Of a DNA stretch of 64,000 nt, positions 1 to 18,800 are shown in pieces. The stretch's first letter is position 1, and every line of letters begins with the position of its first letter. The notes beneath the pieces were generated by a model. It had not been told where the DNA came from. It searched no databases and was given only the letters and a program-made list of their open reading frames with translations. The position numbers and the translations under genes were made by a program. Source of the DNA: Patagioenas fasciata (Eukaryota; Chordata; Aves; Columbiformes; Columbidae); the NCBI RefSeq assembly GCF_037038585.1, contig NC_092541.1, forward strand, positions 2,663,445 through 2,727,444, given 5' to 3'.

Positions 1-6936
<6,936 letters not shown>

Positions 6937-9255
6937 TGTGTTACCATCGGGACACCCGCGACCCCCACTGGAAAAATCTCCAATCTTTTAAAACAAACAA
7001 AAAAAAATAACACACACACAAAAAAAAAAGAAATATACACAACCCGGAAGCGAGGAGTGTGCACGGATGCTGAATGCTTGGGAATGAGAGGATGAGTGAG
7101 TGAGGCTTGACAAACACACCACATCGAGAATCCCGCCGCAGCGCCGCCAGCGAGAGCCGAGCACTGGTTTGCGTAAGATAAACCCACCGTCGCGGAGAGG
7201 GAACGACCGGGTCTCTTCTCCCGCCGCGCCAGGACCGGCCGCTCCGGCGCCCACCGGCCAGTTTGGGAGAGAAAACTTGGGTTCAACCGTGGTGCTTTTG
7301 GTCTGAGGTTTGGTTTTGGTTGGTTGCCGGAGACGGGGGAGATGCCGGAGCGTCGGGTCTCCAGGCACCCCCTGAGCCGCAGGATGTGCCCGGGGAGGAG
7401 CGGGGTGAAGGGTTTTGGGTCTAGGAGTGAGTGTGTGTGAATGAGGCGGTGTCCACATTCTCAACTTCGAGTCATTGCAGTTTATCTTTTCCCGATAAAA
7501 TAAGCAAGCAAGCGAAAATAAAAAAGGGTTAGCTGTTGCATTTCATAAACTAACCGGAGTTCAGTCTACTGATGCAGCGTAAGAGATGTAAAAAAGGAGT
7601 AAAAAAAGACAAAAAAAAAAGACAAAAACAACAAAAAAGACAAAAAAAAATAATAAAAGAATAAAAGGAAAGTCGCTCTTTAGGGCTTTTTATTTTAGGG
7701 AAACACTGACGAATGTTCAGAGCTCCCGTTCCGAGTGACGCTTTTCATGATCTCGTTTCATCGAAGCGCCTTTCCTTCCTTAATATTGTTCAACTGTGAA
7801 TGTAGAAATGGGGGGAAAACACACAAAAAAGACAAAAAAAAATAGCAAACTCTTGCGTTAGAGGGAATAGAAATAAATTGTCAAACAGGATTTCAGGCTT
7901 AAATAAAAGGACAAACGTAAAGTGCTCCGAATTGGCATGAGAACGCAAAGGGAAAGGTCTCTCCTGACTTGTACTGTAGCAGCCCGAACGCCCACGAAAA
8001 TTGTGCCAAAGAGTTGAAAAAAAGGAGACTTCAGGTAATATTTTGGATCGCAAAATGAGGATTAAATTCTATGTTCAAACCGAATCGGATAAAACGCCAT
8101 TTGGAAACTGCTCGGCCTTTTTGTGCTCTTTATTTGGTCGGATTTAATGTGGTATTGGTCTCTTGCTGCACTTCAAAAACAAAAAAAAAAACACAAAAAA
8201 AAAAAAGGAAAAATAGAAATTTATATAAAATATATATATACTGACTTGAGCTTACACAAGACGGCACTTGTAAAAGGTTATATTTTTCCACTGCAGTTGA
8301 AGATTAATAAAATGGTGTCAAACATTCCCCAATACTTCCCTTTTGTATTCTTGCTCTTTCCAGTAAAAGGGGAACCCATTAATGACGCTCTATTGTATTT
8401 GATGGAGCAGCAACCGCCCCACGGGCCCCTCGGAACCCCCGGTTGCCTCTCCCCCATTCACCCCACGTCTTATTTTCACGTGAAGGATGCAAATCTTTTA
8501 TTTCCTTTTAAATAAGACTTTCGGAGCAGCCCCTTGTGCCAGCGATGGGCCGAGGGAAAGGCAAAGCGGGCGGAGGAGCCGCGGGGTTGCGAGGCTGCTT
8601 CGTTTCATTTCATTTCTATTAACGCGGATGTCGCTCCCACCACCGTTTGAACCCGCGGTTGGACGCGGGGGCTTCTAAAAGCTGCTTGTGGGAGGGAGCG
8701 TAGAAAACCTCAACCAGTATTTCCGTTTGCGTTTATATTTCCTTGTTTTTCCTTTAAAAAGCAGTTGGGGACCCTGCGTGACCCCCGCTTTCCTTTCCCC
8801 CCGCAATCCAAGGATCCGCGCCAGTGGAAAACGCCCTTTACGTTGCCCACAGCACCCAGAGCCACTCTTGTACAGGGTATCGGATAATGTGCCTTTCAGT
8901 GCTGGCTTCAGATCGCAGTCGAAGCGCCGACTTTGAACCAGTGTATCAAACGAAATAGAAACCAATAAAAGAACTCAAACCCCGGGTGTGGAGGGTCAGG
9001 CCCCTCCGCAGCACGGGGAGCCCTGGGGCGCGTTTCTAGTAATGCCTTTTATTTTGTTTCTGGAGGTGGGGGGTGGGATTTCCTAAAAAAAATTAAATAT
9101 TAAAAAAAAAATAAAAATAATAATAAAAAAAAAAAGCCATTCCTGAAGTTGGGGAGGGAAGAAATCTGATCATTCCTCAGTGGTACCTGTTTCTGTCCTG
9201 TGTGGCTGTTGAGCTGTAGACAGCGGGAGAATAAAGTACACTGAGCCCGTAGTGG
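6937..9255 (+). other. KPNB1: KPNB1 3' untranslated region
   Basis: The last exon starts at 6936 after a pyrimidine-rich acceptor (TTTCTGCTTGCAG). Everything after the stop base is 3' UTR, about 2.3 kb, a length typical for KPNB1. It is AT-rich compared with the rest of the window and has several A-rich or T-rich runs (around 6990-7035, 7590-7665, 8170-8210 and 9085-9135). Internal poly(A) hexamers AATAAA at 8306-8311 and 8964-8969 could give shorter transcripts. No open frame here is convincing. Confidence 0.85.
9230..9235 (+). terminator. KPNB1: KPNB1 distal poly(A) signal
   Basis: AATAAA is followed after about 25 bases by a GT-rich stretch (TGTGTCTGTGCGCTTTG), the expected arrangement of hexamer and downstream element. 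Cleavage is inferred near 9250-9258. A CR1 copy begins about 240 bases further on, so this is the natural end of the gene. Confidence 0.75.
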
Positions 9256-9498
9256 AAATGAACTGTGTCTGTGCGCTTTGTTTTGGGGCTGTTTCTTGGG
9301 GTTTTGTTGCTTTTGTTTCAGGCATCACCCGGGCGATGTTTTCCATCAACCCTGTTACGCTGGCCTGGGGGGGGAAACCAGCTATTCCTTTTATACACGT
9401 GGTTTTTGAGAGCTGCTCTTGCTGCTTGGCAGATGTAATTAACAGAATCAACAACTGATTATTTTTCATTATTTTTCCCTTTTCTAAGTGCAGTGTGA

Positions 9499-10060
9499 CA
9501 GAATCCCAGAATGTGAGGGGTTGAAGGGACCTGGAAAGCTCATCCAGTGCAATCCCCCCCGGAGCAGGAACACCCAGCTGAGGTTCCACAGGAAGGGGTC
9601 CAGGCGGGTTTGAATGTCTGCAGAGAAGGAGACTCCACAACCTCCCTGGGCAGCCTGGGCCAGGCTCTGCCACCCTTACCAGGAACAAGTTTCTTCTCAT
9701 CTCTAAGTGGAACCTCCTGTGTTCCAGTTTGCACCCATTGCCCCTTGTCCTGTCACTGCTTGTCACCCAGAAGAGCCTGGCTCCATCCTCCTGAGACTGC
9801 CCCTTTCCATATTGATCCCCAGGAATGAGTCCCCCCTCAGTCTCCTCTTCTCCAGCTCCAGAGCCCCAGCTCCCTCAGCCTTTCCTCACACGGGAGATGC
9901 TCCACTCCCTTCAGCATCTTGGTGGCTGCGCTGGACTCTCTCCAGCAGTTCCCTGTCCTTCTGGAGCTGAGGGGCCACAACTGGACACAATATCCCAGGT
10001 GTGGTCTCCCCAGGGCAGGGCAGAGGTGCAGGAGAACCTCTCTGACCTACTCACCACCCC
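9499..10060 (-). mobile_element. CR1 LINE, 5'-truncated copy 3
   Basis: This is a third copy of the CR1 3' region, 3' end at the left (CAGAATCCCAGAATGTGAGG), matching copies 1 and 2 until about GACCTACTCACC near 10057, where similarity stops. It lies just downstream of the KPNB1 poly(A) site. It is shorter than the others at its 5' side. Confidence 0.92.
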
Positions 10061-13000
10061 CCAGCACCACAATCCTGTCCCTGTCCAGCCGGGGCCGCAC
10101 GACCGCGACGGTTTTGGTGCTTCGGGTTGAGCCTTTTCCTCCTTGAATGATTTCTCAGTGCAGGGAGGGAGGGGTTAAAGTTGAATCAAAGTGCCCATTA
10201 ACGCAATCTGGGCCTTTTCTCCCCAAACCAAGCTGCTTTATTCACTTTGTCCATTTGAGTCGTACCCAGTGAAAGAACCGGCGCTTGTGGCAGTGAAGAT
10301 GAACCCGCTGGTACCAGCGCTCGGAAGGGACCCGGTTACCGGTAGGAGCGATTTGTACACCTTCTAACTTAAAAACAAAGCTTTATTTTTATTTTCCTCC
10401 TTCTTTTCCTGCTGCATTTCCCCAGAGCCGCCTCTGCTCCCGGCGGCCGCGTGGGATGGGACGAGTGACAGTGACGATGTTTCCTCTCGGGGAGGTGACA
10501 GCAAATGTGTCACCAGCCGTATGTGCCACGCCGGGGATCGCGGGGCCGCGTGTGCTATTTCTGGGCGCGGGGGCTCGCTCTCTTCCCCCCCAACGCTGCA
10601 TTTTTATTATTATTGTCATTATTATCACTACTTAGCGCCTCTCCTGGTGCTGGGTGGCCCGAGGTGAGCGGAGCTGATGTGCGACAGCCACGTCCCTATA
10701 GGGAGAGGAGAAAGAACCAATTTCCCTGCAGCTTTGGGGACAAAAATCCAACCGAAAGCTTCATTTTGTAGTTTGGGAGGTGTCACCGCAGCCTCGGCAC
10801 CTCCCGCGCTGTCTGGCGCCACCGGCGCTCGCCGAACACAGCGCTGGGGGTGGCACGGTGGCAGCGCAGGGGACAAGGCAAGGATGTGGCCCTTGGGCTG
10901 GTGTCACCGCTCCGGGGGTTCTGCACACCCGGGGGTGAACAGGCCCTTGGGGACACGGTTTGGGGACAGTGTTGGGGTGGCGGTTGGTTGGACTCGGTGG
11001 TCTCGAGGGGCTTTGCTGACCAAAACGGTTCTGTGATGAACGTTCCATGTGTCGGGCGCTGGGGGAAGCTGTGGTTCGTGGTCATGGGGAGCGTCCCCCT
11101 GCGAAACCGAGTGCTGCGGTGTCACACGTGTCCCCTCACCCAGGGGTGACCAAAATTCCCAGAGTCCAGACACGGGATAAAGCCTTTGCCCAAGAGCTCC
11201 TGTGTTCCCCCATGTGTGGTTAACGGGGATAACGAACGAGCGGCGGTCGCTGAAGATGATGAAGGTGACGCTTTGGGGTTCAACTGGTGTGTTTATCACA
11301 GCTCAGGCCTTGTGTGAGCTGGGGAGTTTGCAGCCTCCCAGTTACACGGGCTGTTCGAGGAGGAGATGCGGGCTGGGGACGGGAGAGCTTGTTCCTCCCC
11401 TGCTCTTCCTCCCTGCTCTTCCTCCCCTTCCCTTCCTCCCTGCTCTTCCTCCCCTGCTCTTCCTCCCTGCTCTTCCTCCCTGCCCTTCCTCCCTGCTCTT
11501 CCTCCCTGCCCTTCTTCCCTGCTCTTCCTCCCTTGCTTTTCCTCCCTGCTCTTCCTCCCTGCTCTTCCTCCCTGCTCTTCCTCCCTTGCTCTTCCTCCCT
11601 GCTCTTCCTCCCTGCTCTTCCTCCCTTGCTCTTCCTCCCTGCTCTTCCTCCCTGCTCTTCCTCCCTGCCCTTCCTCCCTGCTCTTCCTCCCCTGCTCTTC
11701 TTCCCTGCTCTTCCTGCTCTCCCCCTGCCATCCCTCATTCCCTGCCACAGGCACCATGGAACTGCGTGATCAGCCGAGACCTCAACCGTATCCAAAATGC
11801 ATTAGGGTTAAATAATTCAGTTACGGGGTGGAGATGGGGATCTGGGAGAGAGGCGGGAAGCGCAGGGGCAGAGCTGGAGCATCCCCGGGTACCAGGCTGG
11901 GTGCTGCTCTGCCCATCCCTGTGGTCTCAGGCGGTGCTTGGCTGGGGGGTGCAATGGGGACCCCAAATCCCAGGGCTTGGCTTACGTGGGTGATGATTGT
12001 GAGAGCTTGGATCACTCCTTGTGCCCTGTCCCCTGTGCGCAGCCCCCGGAGGGCTCAGGGGGGACATGGGGCCGTGTCCCCGTCCCCGCGGGGCTCCTCA
12101 TCTCCAGCACGGCTCCTGCCTCCATCCCATGCAGGCGGTGCTGAGGCCGGTGCTGTTTTCCTTGCGTCAAAATTAACTCCGAACATGATGGAAAAACCTT
12201 AATTTGCACTTCAAAGCGCTTTGCAGCAATCTGCCAGCGTGAGCAACGCCGGAGCTGGCATGCTCGGGATTTTTCCAGGGCCCTGTTTGCAGCACAGCGC
12301 GGTCCCCACCTGTCCCCTCGGCTCTCACATGTCCCCTCCTGCCTCCCAGCCCAGCTCGGTGCCCCCGCAACCCCCAAGAGCTGTTGGTTCCTCCAGGTCA
12401 CACACTGAAGGCAACGTGCCAGTCCCTGGCAGGAATTCAGAAAGGAACGGCCGCGCTTTGCTCGCCGAGGCCTTGGAGCAGCGCGGTGCCCACCCAGCAT
12501 CACCCTCCCAAAACCTCCTGGGCCTCGCGTTGTGTTTTCGGCTGGGAAACCCCCGGCGTGGTGCTCGGTTCTTGCTCCAGCCATGGGAATCACTCGGCAT
12601 CGGTACCCGGTGATGCCGACCGGGGCGGGCAGGGTCTGGTTGTGCCACTGGTGAGGATGATCTGTGCGCTAAATCACTGCGGTGCTCTCCAAGCTCCATC
12701 TGAGCGATGATCCAGCAGCGCTAAACACAGCGCTGGAGGGGTCTCTGGGACAGGGTCCCCCAGGGGAGCTCCTTGGCTGGGGGTTTCACTCCCTTTGGGT
12801 CCCCAAGGGGGAAATAGAGGTTGGATGAAGCCAAAAACCATCTTTGCTGGTTTTGCGGTGACACCTTCACCCCCAGCCCAGCATGGGATGGAAGCAGCTG
12901 CCCGGGGTGCAGGATGTGCTGCGGTGACACCTCCCGCACCCCGGGGGCTCCGCTTGTCCCCTGGGTCCCCCAGTGGGATGGGACAAGGCCTCGGCAACGA

Positions 13001-13200
13001 TGCTTATGCCATCGGGGTCATCCGGTGCTGTTGGTCTGTCTGCCAGGTGTTGTGGGTCTGTCTGTCCAGGCCTCACGGTCGGGGGGTGCCAGGCCGGCAG
13101 TGACACCCCCACCCGGGGGGTGCGGGGTCTGTGCCCCGCAGCACGGGCGGCAGCGGCGAAAGGAGAGCAGCTATTAATAACCCTGCGCAGCACAGGCAGG
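10061..13200. other. Intergenic spacer KPNB1-TBKBP1
   Basis: No gene is supported here. The stretch is increasingly GC-rich toward TBKBP1 and contains the CT-rich minisatellite at 11391-11727. A short AT-rich island at about 12165-12240 stands out from its surroundings and could be conserved noncoding DNA, but nothing in it is diagnostic. The many open frames on both strands are the by-product of high GC content and tandem repeats. Confidence 0.6.
11391..11727. repeat. CT-rich minisatellite, 13-14 bp unit
   Basis: Tandem copies of CTGCTCTTCCTCC with small variants (CTGCCCTTCCTCC, TTGCTCTTCCTCC) run for about 0.34 kb, roughly 25 units. One strand is nearly pure pyrimidine apart from single G bases. 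Long open frames in four different frames (Leu/Pro/Ser-rich, or Arg/Glu/Gly-rich on the other strand) come only from the repeat period. Confidence 0.95.
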
Positions 13201-13742
13201 AAAATGTAATTCCATAATGGAAGCAGCTCCGAGAGAACAATTCAGGGAATAAAATGTTCTCGGAAGGGGGAAGGGGGGAGGCGGGCCCATCCCAGCCCCC
13301 ATGGCGTGTGGCTGCGGGGCTGCCATCGCCCCCCCCGGGGAGGGAGACCCCCCGGCCCCCCTCAGCCCTCCCGGGGTCCCGGCCGCAGCAGGGGGCTGGG
13401 GGCCGGTGTTTTCCCCCCGGGGCTGGGCAGGGGGTGGCGGCTCCGCGGGGTCCGGGGCAGCGTGTGTCCCCCCGAGCGGCCCCGGGAGCCGCCGTGCCCG
13501 GGGGTGGCGGGGATGGGGGGGCAGCCCCGGGGGCGGCACCGGGCCGGGGGGAGGGGCTGGCGGCCGCTCGGTGCCCACGTGGTTTCGCGGTGTCTCCGGA
13601 GCGGAAGAAACGGCGGCCGGGGCTGCGGCGGGGGCGGCCGGGACCGACACGACACCGGCACCAGCACCGCATCCCGGCGGGCGCTGCCGCGTCGCATCGC
13701 ATCGCATCGCATCGCATCGTATCGCATCGTATCGTATCGCCG
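13200..13742 (+). promoter_or_regulatory. TBKBP1: Probable TBKBP1 promoter and noncoding first exon
   Basis: A strongly CpG-rich island begins near 13260. At 13741-13748 there is a clean splice donor, CCG|GTGAGT, with no coding frame that would continue into the first coding exon at 15811. I infer a noncoding first exon ending at 13742; its start is unknown. Just upstream are an unusual palindrome, TTCCATAATGGAA at 13210-13222, and an inverted pair GAGAACA (13233-13239) / TGTTCTC (13255-13261). The acceptor of the first coding exon lies before the ATG, so an upstream noncoding exon is required somewhere. This is the best candidate. Confidence 0.5.
13693..13741. repeat. Pentanucleotide microsatellite (GCATC/GTATC)n
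   Basis: About nine tandem GCATC units, the last ones changed to GTATC, run directly up to the presumed first-exon donor of TBKBP1. If that exon is correct, the repeat lies in the 5' UTR immediately before the splice site. Confidence 0.9.
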
Positions 13743-15810
13743 GTGAGTGCGGGGCCGGGGCCGGGGCCGGGGGGGGATAACCGGGCTGCCCCCGCCTCAC
13801 CGGGGCCTGTCGCCTCCGGTCACCATCGCGTCCCCGTGTCCATCCCCATCTCCCCCTGCGGCTCCATCCCCGGCTCGGCTCCGGACCCTCCCGCATCCCC
13901 GATCCCGTCCGGCGCGGTGCGACACCGGGCAGGGCCGGGCGCGCTCGCGGAGGCTGCACCGGAGGCACCGGAGCCGCCGCAGGCCGGGCCACCCCCATCA
14001 CCGGCGCCCGCGACCCCCGCGCGGGCTGAACCGCCTGCCCGAGCCCCGCGCCCGCGGTCGGGGCCACGTTCGCTCCCCGCTTCGCTCCCGGTTCACACGC
14101 CGGTTCGCAGCCCGTCCACGCTCCCTCGGGGCCGTGGCCCCGTGTCCCGGGCCCCTCGTCCCCTCGCAGCGGGGACAGTGCCGGGGAGGTGACAGCGCTG
14201 GGGAGGGGGCTGTGCCGGGGCAGGGCTGCGCGGCTGGAGCCGCTGCTCTGGGGCCACGGTACCGCCGAGCACGTCACCCCAGACGCCCATGCGGGGCCGT
14301 GTTGGGGGCCGGGCAGCTGCGTGGAGTGTCCCCCCATATGGAGCTTGCACCGCGGTGGCATCTGCTCCCTGGCACAGCCCGTCCCTGTCCCCATCCCCAC
14401 TGCTGCTCACCGGCCGAGCCTTCCCGACATGTCCCGGTGCCGCGGAGCTGCAGCCCCATTTTCGCTCTCTCTGAAGGTATTTGTAGGCCTCGAGGAGGGA
14501 TCAACGGCTGGGAACGCAGAGGGAGCGCAACCGGTGCCGTGGGGACCTCCACCGTTACCCCTGGAACCTAATGATAACGCTGCCGTCTCCCACTGACCCT
14601 GTCGTGGCCGATCTGAGCGCCCGCCCGCCGCGGCTCCCTGCCCACGCCGCCGCCGCCTGAGCCCCGCGTGCCCGCGCCGCAGCCCTGCCCAGCCCGCACC
14701 GCTTCGCCCCGCGCCCGGGGCCCGCTGCAAGGTACAGACGGGGAAACTGAGGCACAGGCTGGGGAGCAGCAGGGGGGTTTGTCTGCGTTTCACGCTCCTC
14801 GTCCCGATGGAGGCTGCAAAACACGTGGCTGTGAGAGCACCGAGCTGGGGCGGCGGGAGCAGCCGGGGGGTCTGTCCTCCAGGGCAGAGCGGGGCTGGGG
14901 GTTCCATGGGCTGGGGGAGCCCTCGGTTCAGGGGGCGCTGGGCTGTGTCCCCCCATCACCCAGCAGAAATGGCCTCTCTCTCCCGGCTTTGTGCTATGAA
15001 TTATTTGTGCGGCAGCAGCTCCCGGATGTCTGCCCGAGCCGGGGAGGCTGCGCACAACCGGCGGCCACCCCGATGACCACGGGGGCCCCACCTGGGACAG
15101 GGGGACAGTGCCAGAGCCCGGTGTGTGTGTACCAGAGCTCAGCACTGCAGCCACTGCCTCCTCTCCTGCTTGAGGCGCGTTTTACCTGCGGGGCCGGTGC
15201 TGAATGGCAGAGCTGCTGGTGGCACCGGCCACTCCAAACCCTCCACCGGGGACAAACCCTGCGGCACCGGGCAGTGCGGCAGGGGGCCCGGCAGGATGGG
15301 CCCCGCGGGGCGGGTGTCTCCCGGGGCGCCAGCGGCAGCGCCGGTATTTAGGGCACGGCGCGGGCTGTGCCGCTCGGAGCGTGGGAGGGCGGGAAGCAGC
15401 TCGCGTGCCACCGCACCGGCCGCTATTTCTGGCGCTCGCTCCCGGGGGGACATGGGGAAAGTCACCGTGTCCCCCAGGGCTGCTCTACCGGGGACACTCT
15501 CCGCCCCCCCAGCTCCCATCCTCCACCCCAGCGGTGATGGCCCCTGCAGTGGGGGGTGCCAGGACACTCGTCCCCCCCTTCCCCAGTGGGGACAGAGGTG
15601 ATCACCTGGCCGGTGTCCCCCAATCGCCCCGGGGGACACTGAGGGGTTGGAACTGCTGCCAGTGGCCACTCCTGGGGATTGTCCTTGTCCCCGTCCCCTC
15701 CATCACCCCAGGGGCTTCAGGCTGTCCCCAGCTGGGTTCATCCCGCATCACCCGGGGACCGAGGCCACAGAGTCACCGCTATCTGTCTGTCTGTCCGCTC
15801 CCCACCACAG
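13743..15810 (+). other. TBKBP1: TBKBP1 presumed first intron
   Basis: This is the gap between the presumed noncoding exon and the first coding exon. It is very GC-rich through about 15400, and CpG density suggests that alternative start sites are possible. No coding exon, RNA gene or mobile element can be supported. Confidence 0.45.
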
Positions 15811-15817
15811 GCAGGAC

Positions 15818-18800
15818 ATGGACTCCATGTTCGAGGACGACATCAGCATCCTGACGCCGGAGGCGCTGGGGCCGGACGAGGACTGGCTGGACAGCCCCAA
15901 CACCGACCTCTCGGGAGAGATGTGCTCGGCCTCGCACTTCGCCCTCATCACCGCCTACGACGACATCAAGAACCGGCTGACGGGGCTGGAGAGGGAGAAC
16001 TCCACGCTCAAGCGCCGGCTCAAGATGTACGAGGTCAAGGTGAGGGTTCAGGGGGGCCGGGAGGGGCGCGGGGCCGGGGGTCCCGGCTGAGCCCCCTGCC
16101 CCACGGCCCCAGTACCCGCTGATCGGCGAGTTCGGCGAGGAGCACATCTTCTCCCTCTATGAGGCCAAGGAGACGTCGCTGCTCAAGAGTGAGAAGGCGT
16201 CGCTGCAGCAGCAGCTCAACCAGTTCCAGCATGAGGTGAGCGGGGCCAGCGGGGCTGGGGGACACGGGGGGGTCCCCGAACTGCCCACTCACCCCCCCCT
16301 GCATCCCCGGCAGCTGCAGAAGAGCAAAGAGCGGGAGGAGCAGCTGGAGGAGATGATCCAGGCCTACGAGAAGCTCTGTGTGGAGAAGGCGGATCTGGAG
16401 ACCGAGCTGGGAGAGATGGTGGGTGCTGGTGAGGACTGGTGCCTGGGGACATCAGGGTCCCCTTCCCCGCAGTGTGTGCTGAGCGGGTTGATTCTCCATC
16501 CTGTGGAGCAGCTGGGACTCGGTGGGGATGTGGGACTGGGGGATTGTGGCTGCTCACCCCGTTATGACCATGTTGGGGTTCTGGTGATGGCCAAGGCTTT
16601 GTCCCTGTCCCCCTCCCGCCTCCCAGGGGATGCTCCCAGCTCCAGCACGGCTCAGGGTCACCCCAACATCCCCGGCTTCCACCACCCACCCCCTGTGACA
16701 CTCTGCCTGCTGGGGGGGCCACTGCCACCATGCCACCCTCTCCTGGGCTGGGGGCAGATCCCACATCACCCTTCTCGGACCAGCACCACAGGGACCCCAA
16801 TCACCGGCTGTGCCGCGGGGCAGGATGAACCCCGGGGAGGGGGCGTGATGCCCATGGGGCTCAGCCGTGTCCCTCTTCCCTCCCCGTGCAGCGGGCGCTG
16901 GTGGAGACGCATCTGAGCCGCATCCGGAGCCTGGAGCAGCAGCTGCGGCAGCGTGACGGTGGCACCTTCCCAGGGCTGGGGACCCCGCTGCCGGGCCAGG
17001 ACGTGTCTTTCCTCTCCCTGCACCCCAACCCCAGCCTGACCCATGGTGAGCTGCCCCCTCCCTGCCCTGCGGTGCCCCCGGGCTGAGCGTGCCGGGGTGC
17101 TGAGCGTGTCGTGTCGCAGTGCTGGAGCGCGCCGGGGGCTGGCAGAGCCGGGGGCTGGAGGCCGAGCTGGAGGCGGCACGGCAGGAGAGCCAGCGCGCCC
17201 AGCACCGCGAGGAGCAGCTCAAGGCCGAGTGCGAGCGGCTGCAGGCGGAGCTGAAGCACCTGCAGGACACCCGGGAGCAGGTACGGGGCAGGGTCCGGCC
17301 ATGGGGACCCCCTCCAGCCCCTTGGGTGGGGGTCCGGGTGCTGACGGGGTGTCCGCTCTCCCCAGGAGCAGTCAGAGCGGGACATGGCCTGGGTGAAGAA
17401 GGTGGGCGACGACCAGTAAGTACTGGGGATGGACTGGGGTGCGCTGGGGATGGTCCCCCCGGTGGCAGAGAGGAGTTGGGGAGCAGGTGGGATCCTGCAT
17501 CCCGAATTCCCCGCTGCACCCCGAGGGTTCGGAGCTGGGCTGCGGGGTGAGCGCGATTCGGATCCAGCGCCGTCCAGGCTGCACGGTGCTGACTCGGTGG
17601 CTGTGCCGCTGCCTCCAGAGGGCACTGACGGCTCGTGGCTGCCGAGCGGCACCGTGCAGCACCGTACGGCACCGTGCAGCACCGAGCTGTGCTGTGCAGC
17701 ACCGTACAGCATCACACAGCACTGTAGAGCACCATACAGCTGCGTACAGCACTGTACAGCATCATACAGCACCGTACGGCTCGCACCATACAGCACCGTA
17801 CGGCTCCATACAGCACCATACAGCATCATACAGCACAGAGCTGTGCCGTGCAGCACCGTACAGCCCTGTATGTTGCTTTTTGCAACAGTGCGACCGATGC
17901 GGAGCCGTTGCGGTGCTGGGGCCGAGTCCCTTGTGTCTCTCCCCGCTCTCCCCCTCGCTGCAGCCGTGAGCTCTGGGGGCTCCATCAGGGCCCCCCCCAG
18001 GTGCTGGGACAGGGACTGAGCCTCCCAAATTTGGGGGTTTGAGCCAAGACACCCCCAAGAAGAGGAGGGGAGAGCTGAGGGATGTGGCGTGGCTGTGCCG
18101 GACCCCATAACCCTGGTGTGAGGGTGCAGCTCTATGCCAGTGCCAAGACTTCCAAAATCAGCCGTCTGTGCCCTGTTTAATGAGGCAGCGGTGTCGTTAC
18201 CCCACTGTCCTCGCTCGCGTGTCCCCGCCGCAGGACGTGGCACCCCCGTCCCCCCCGTGCGGTGACACCGGGCTGGCATCGCGGCCCCTCGGGGCACGTC
18301 GGGCTGTGGACAGATAAAAGGTGACGCGTGGGGACGGGGCTGCAGAAGGGACGGGGTGTTTGGGGTGGCTTTACCCCCCCCTCCTTTTTCTCAAGGTGTC
18401 GGATGCTTTTGCCGTTTCTTGTCTCCCCGGTGTAAATCAGCGCGGGGGACTCAGGGGGTGGGGTGGGGCAACCGTTCCATCCCCCCCCCCCAGCCCACAA
18501 CATCCAACCCCCACCGGGAAATAAAACTCCAAATATCACTATCAACATTTCCCAAACCCACCTTGTTTTCAAGCCCGACTCCCCCAGGTCGCAATGGGGA
18601 AACTGAGGCACAACCGGTTCCGTGCCGCTCACCCGCAGGCCTGGGGGCACCTTCCCTTCCCCCCCCGGGCACAGCCGCGCTCTTTTCTTGTAAATACGGC
18701 ACTTTTTTGTAACCCGCTCCTCTCCACCACTACTTTTTTTGCACTGAAATGTGCTTTATCGGCACTTTCTATCTCCGGGTGCCTTTTTTTGGCTGTTTTT

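Noticed and set aside
11202-11993. Open frames in four frames, Leu/Pro/Ser-rich or Arg/Glu/Gly-rich
   Set aside because: They arise from the 13-bp CT-rich minisatellite. Several frames are open at once, as expected from the repeat, and no start context or homology is seen.
13174-14400. 408-codon minus-strand open frame
   Set aside because: It lies in the TBKBP1 CpG island and reads Pro/Arg/Ala-rich with no domain. GC-rich DNA has few stop codons.
16861-18297. 478-codon minus-strand open frame
   Set aside because: It is antisense to TBKBP1 exons and the CAGC repeat; no family resemblance.
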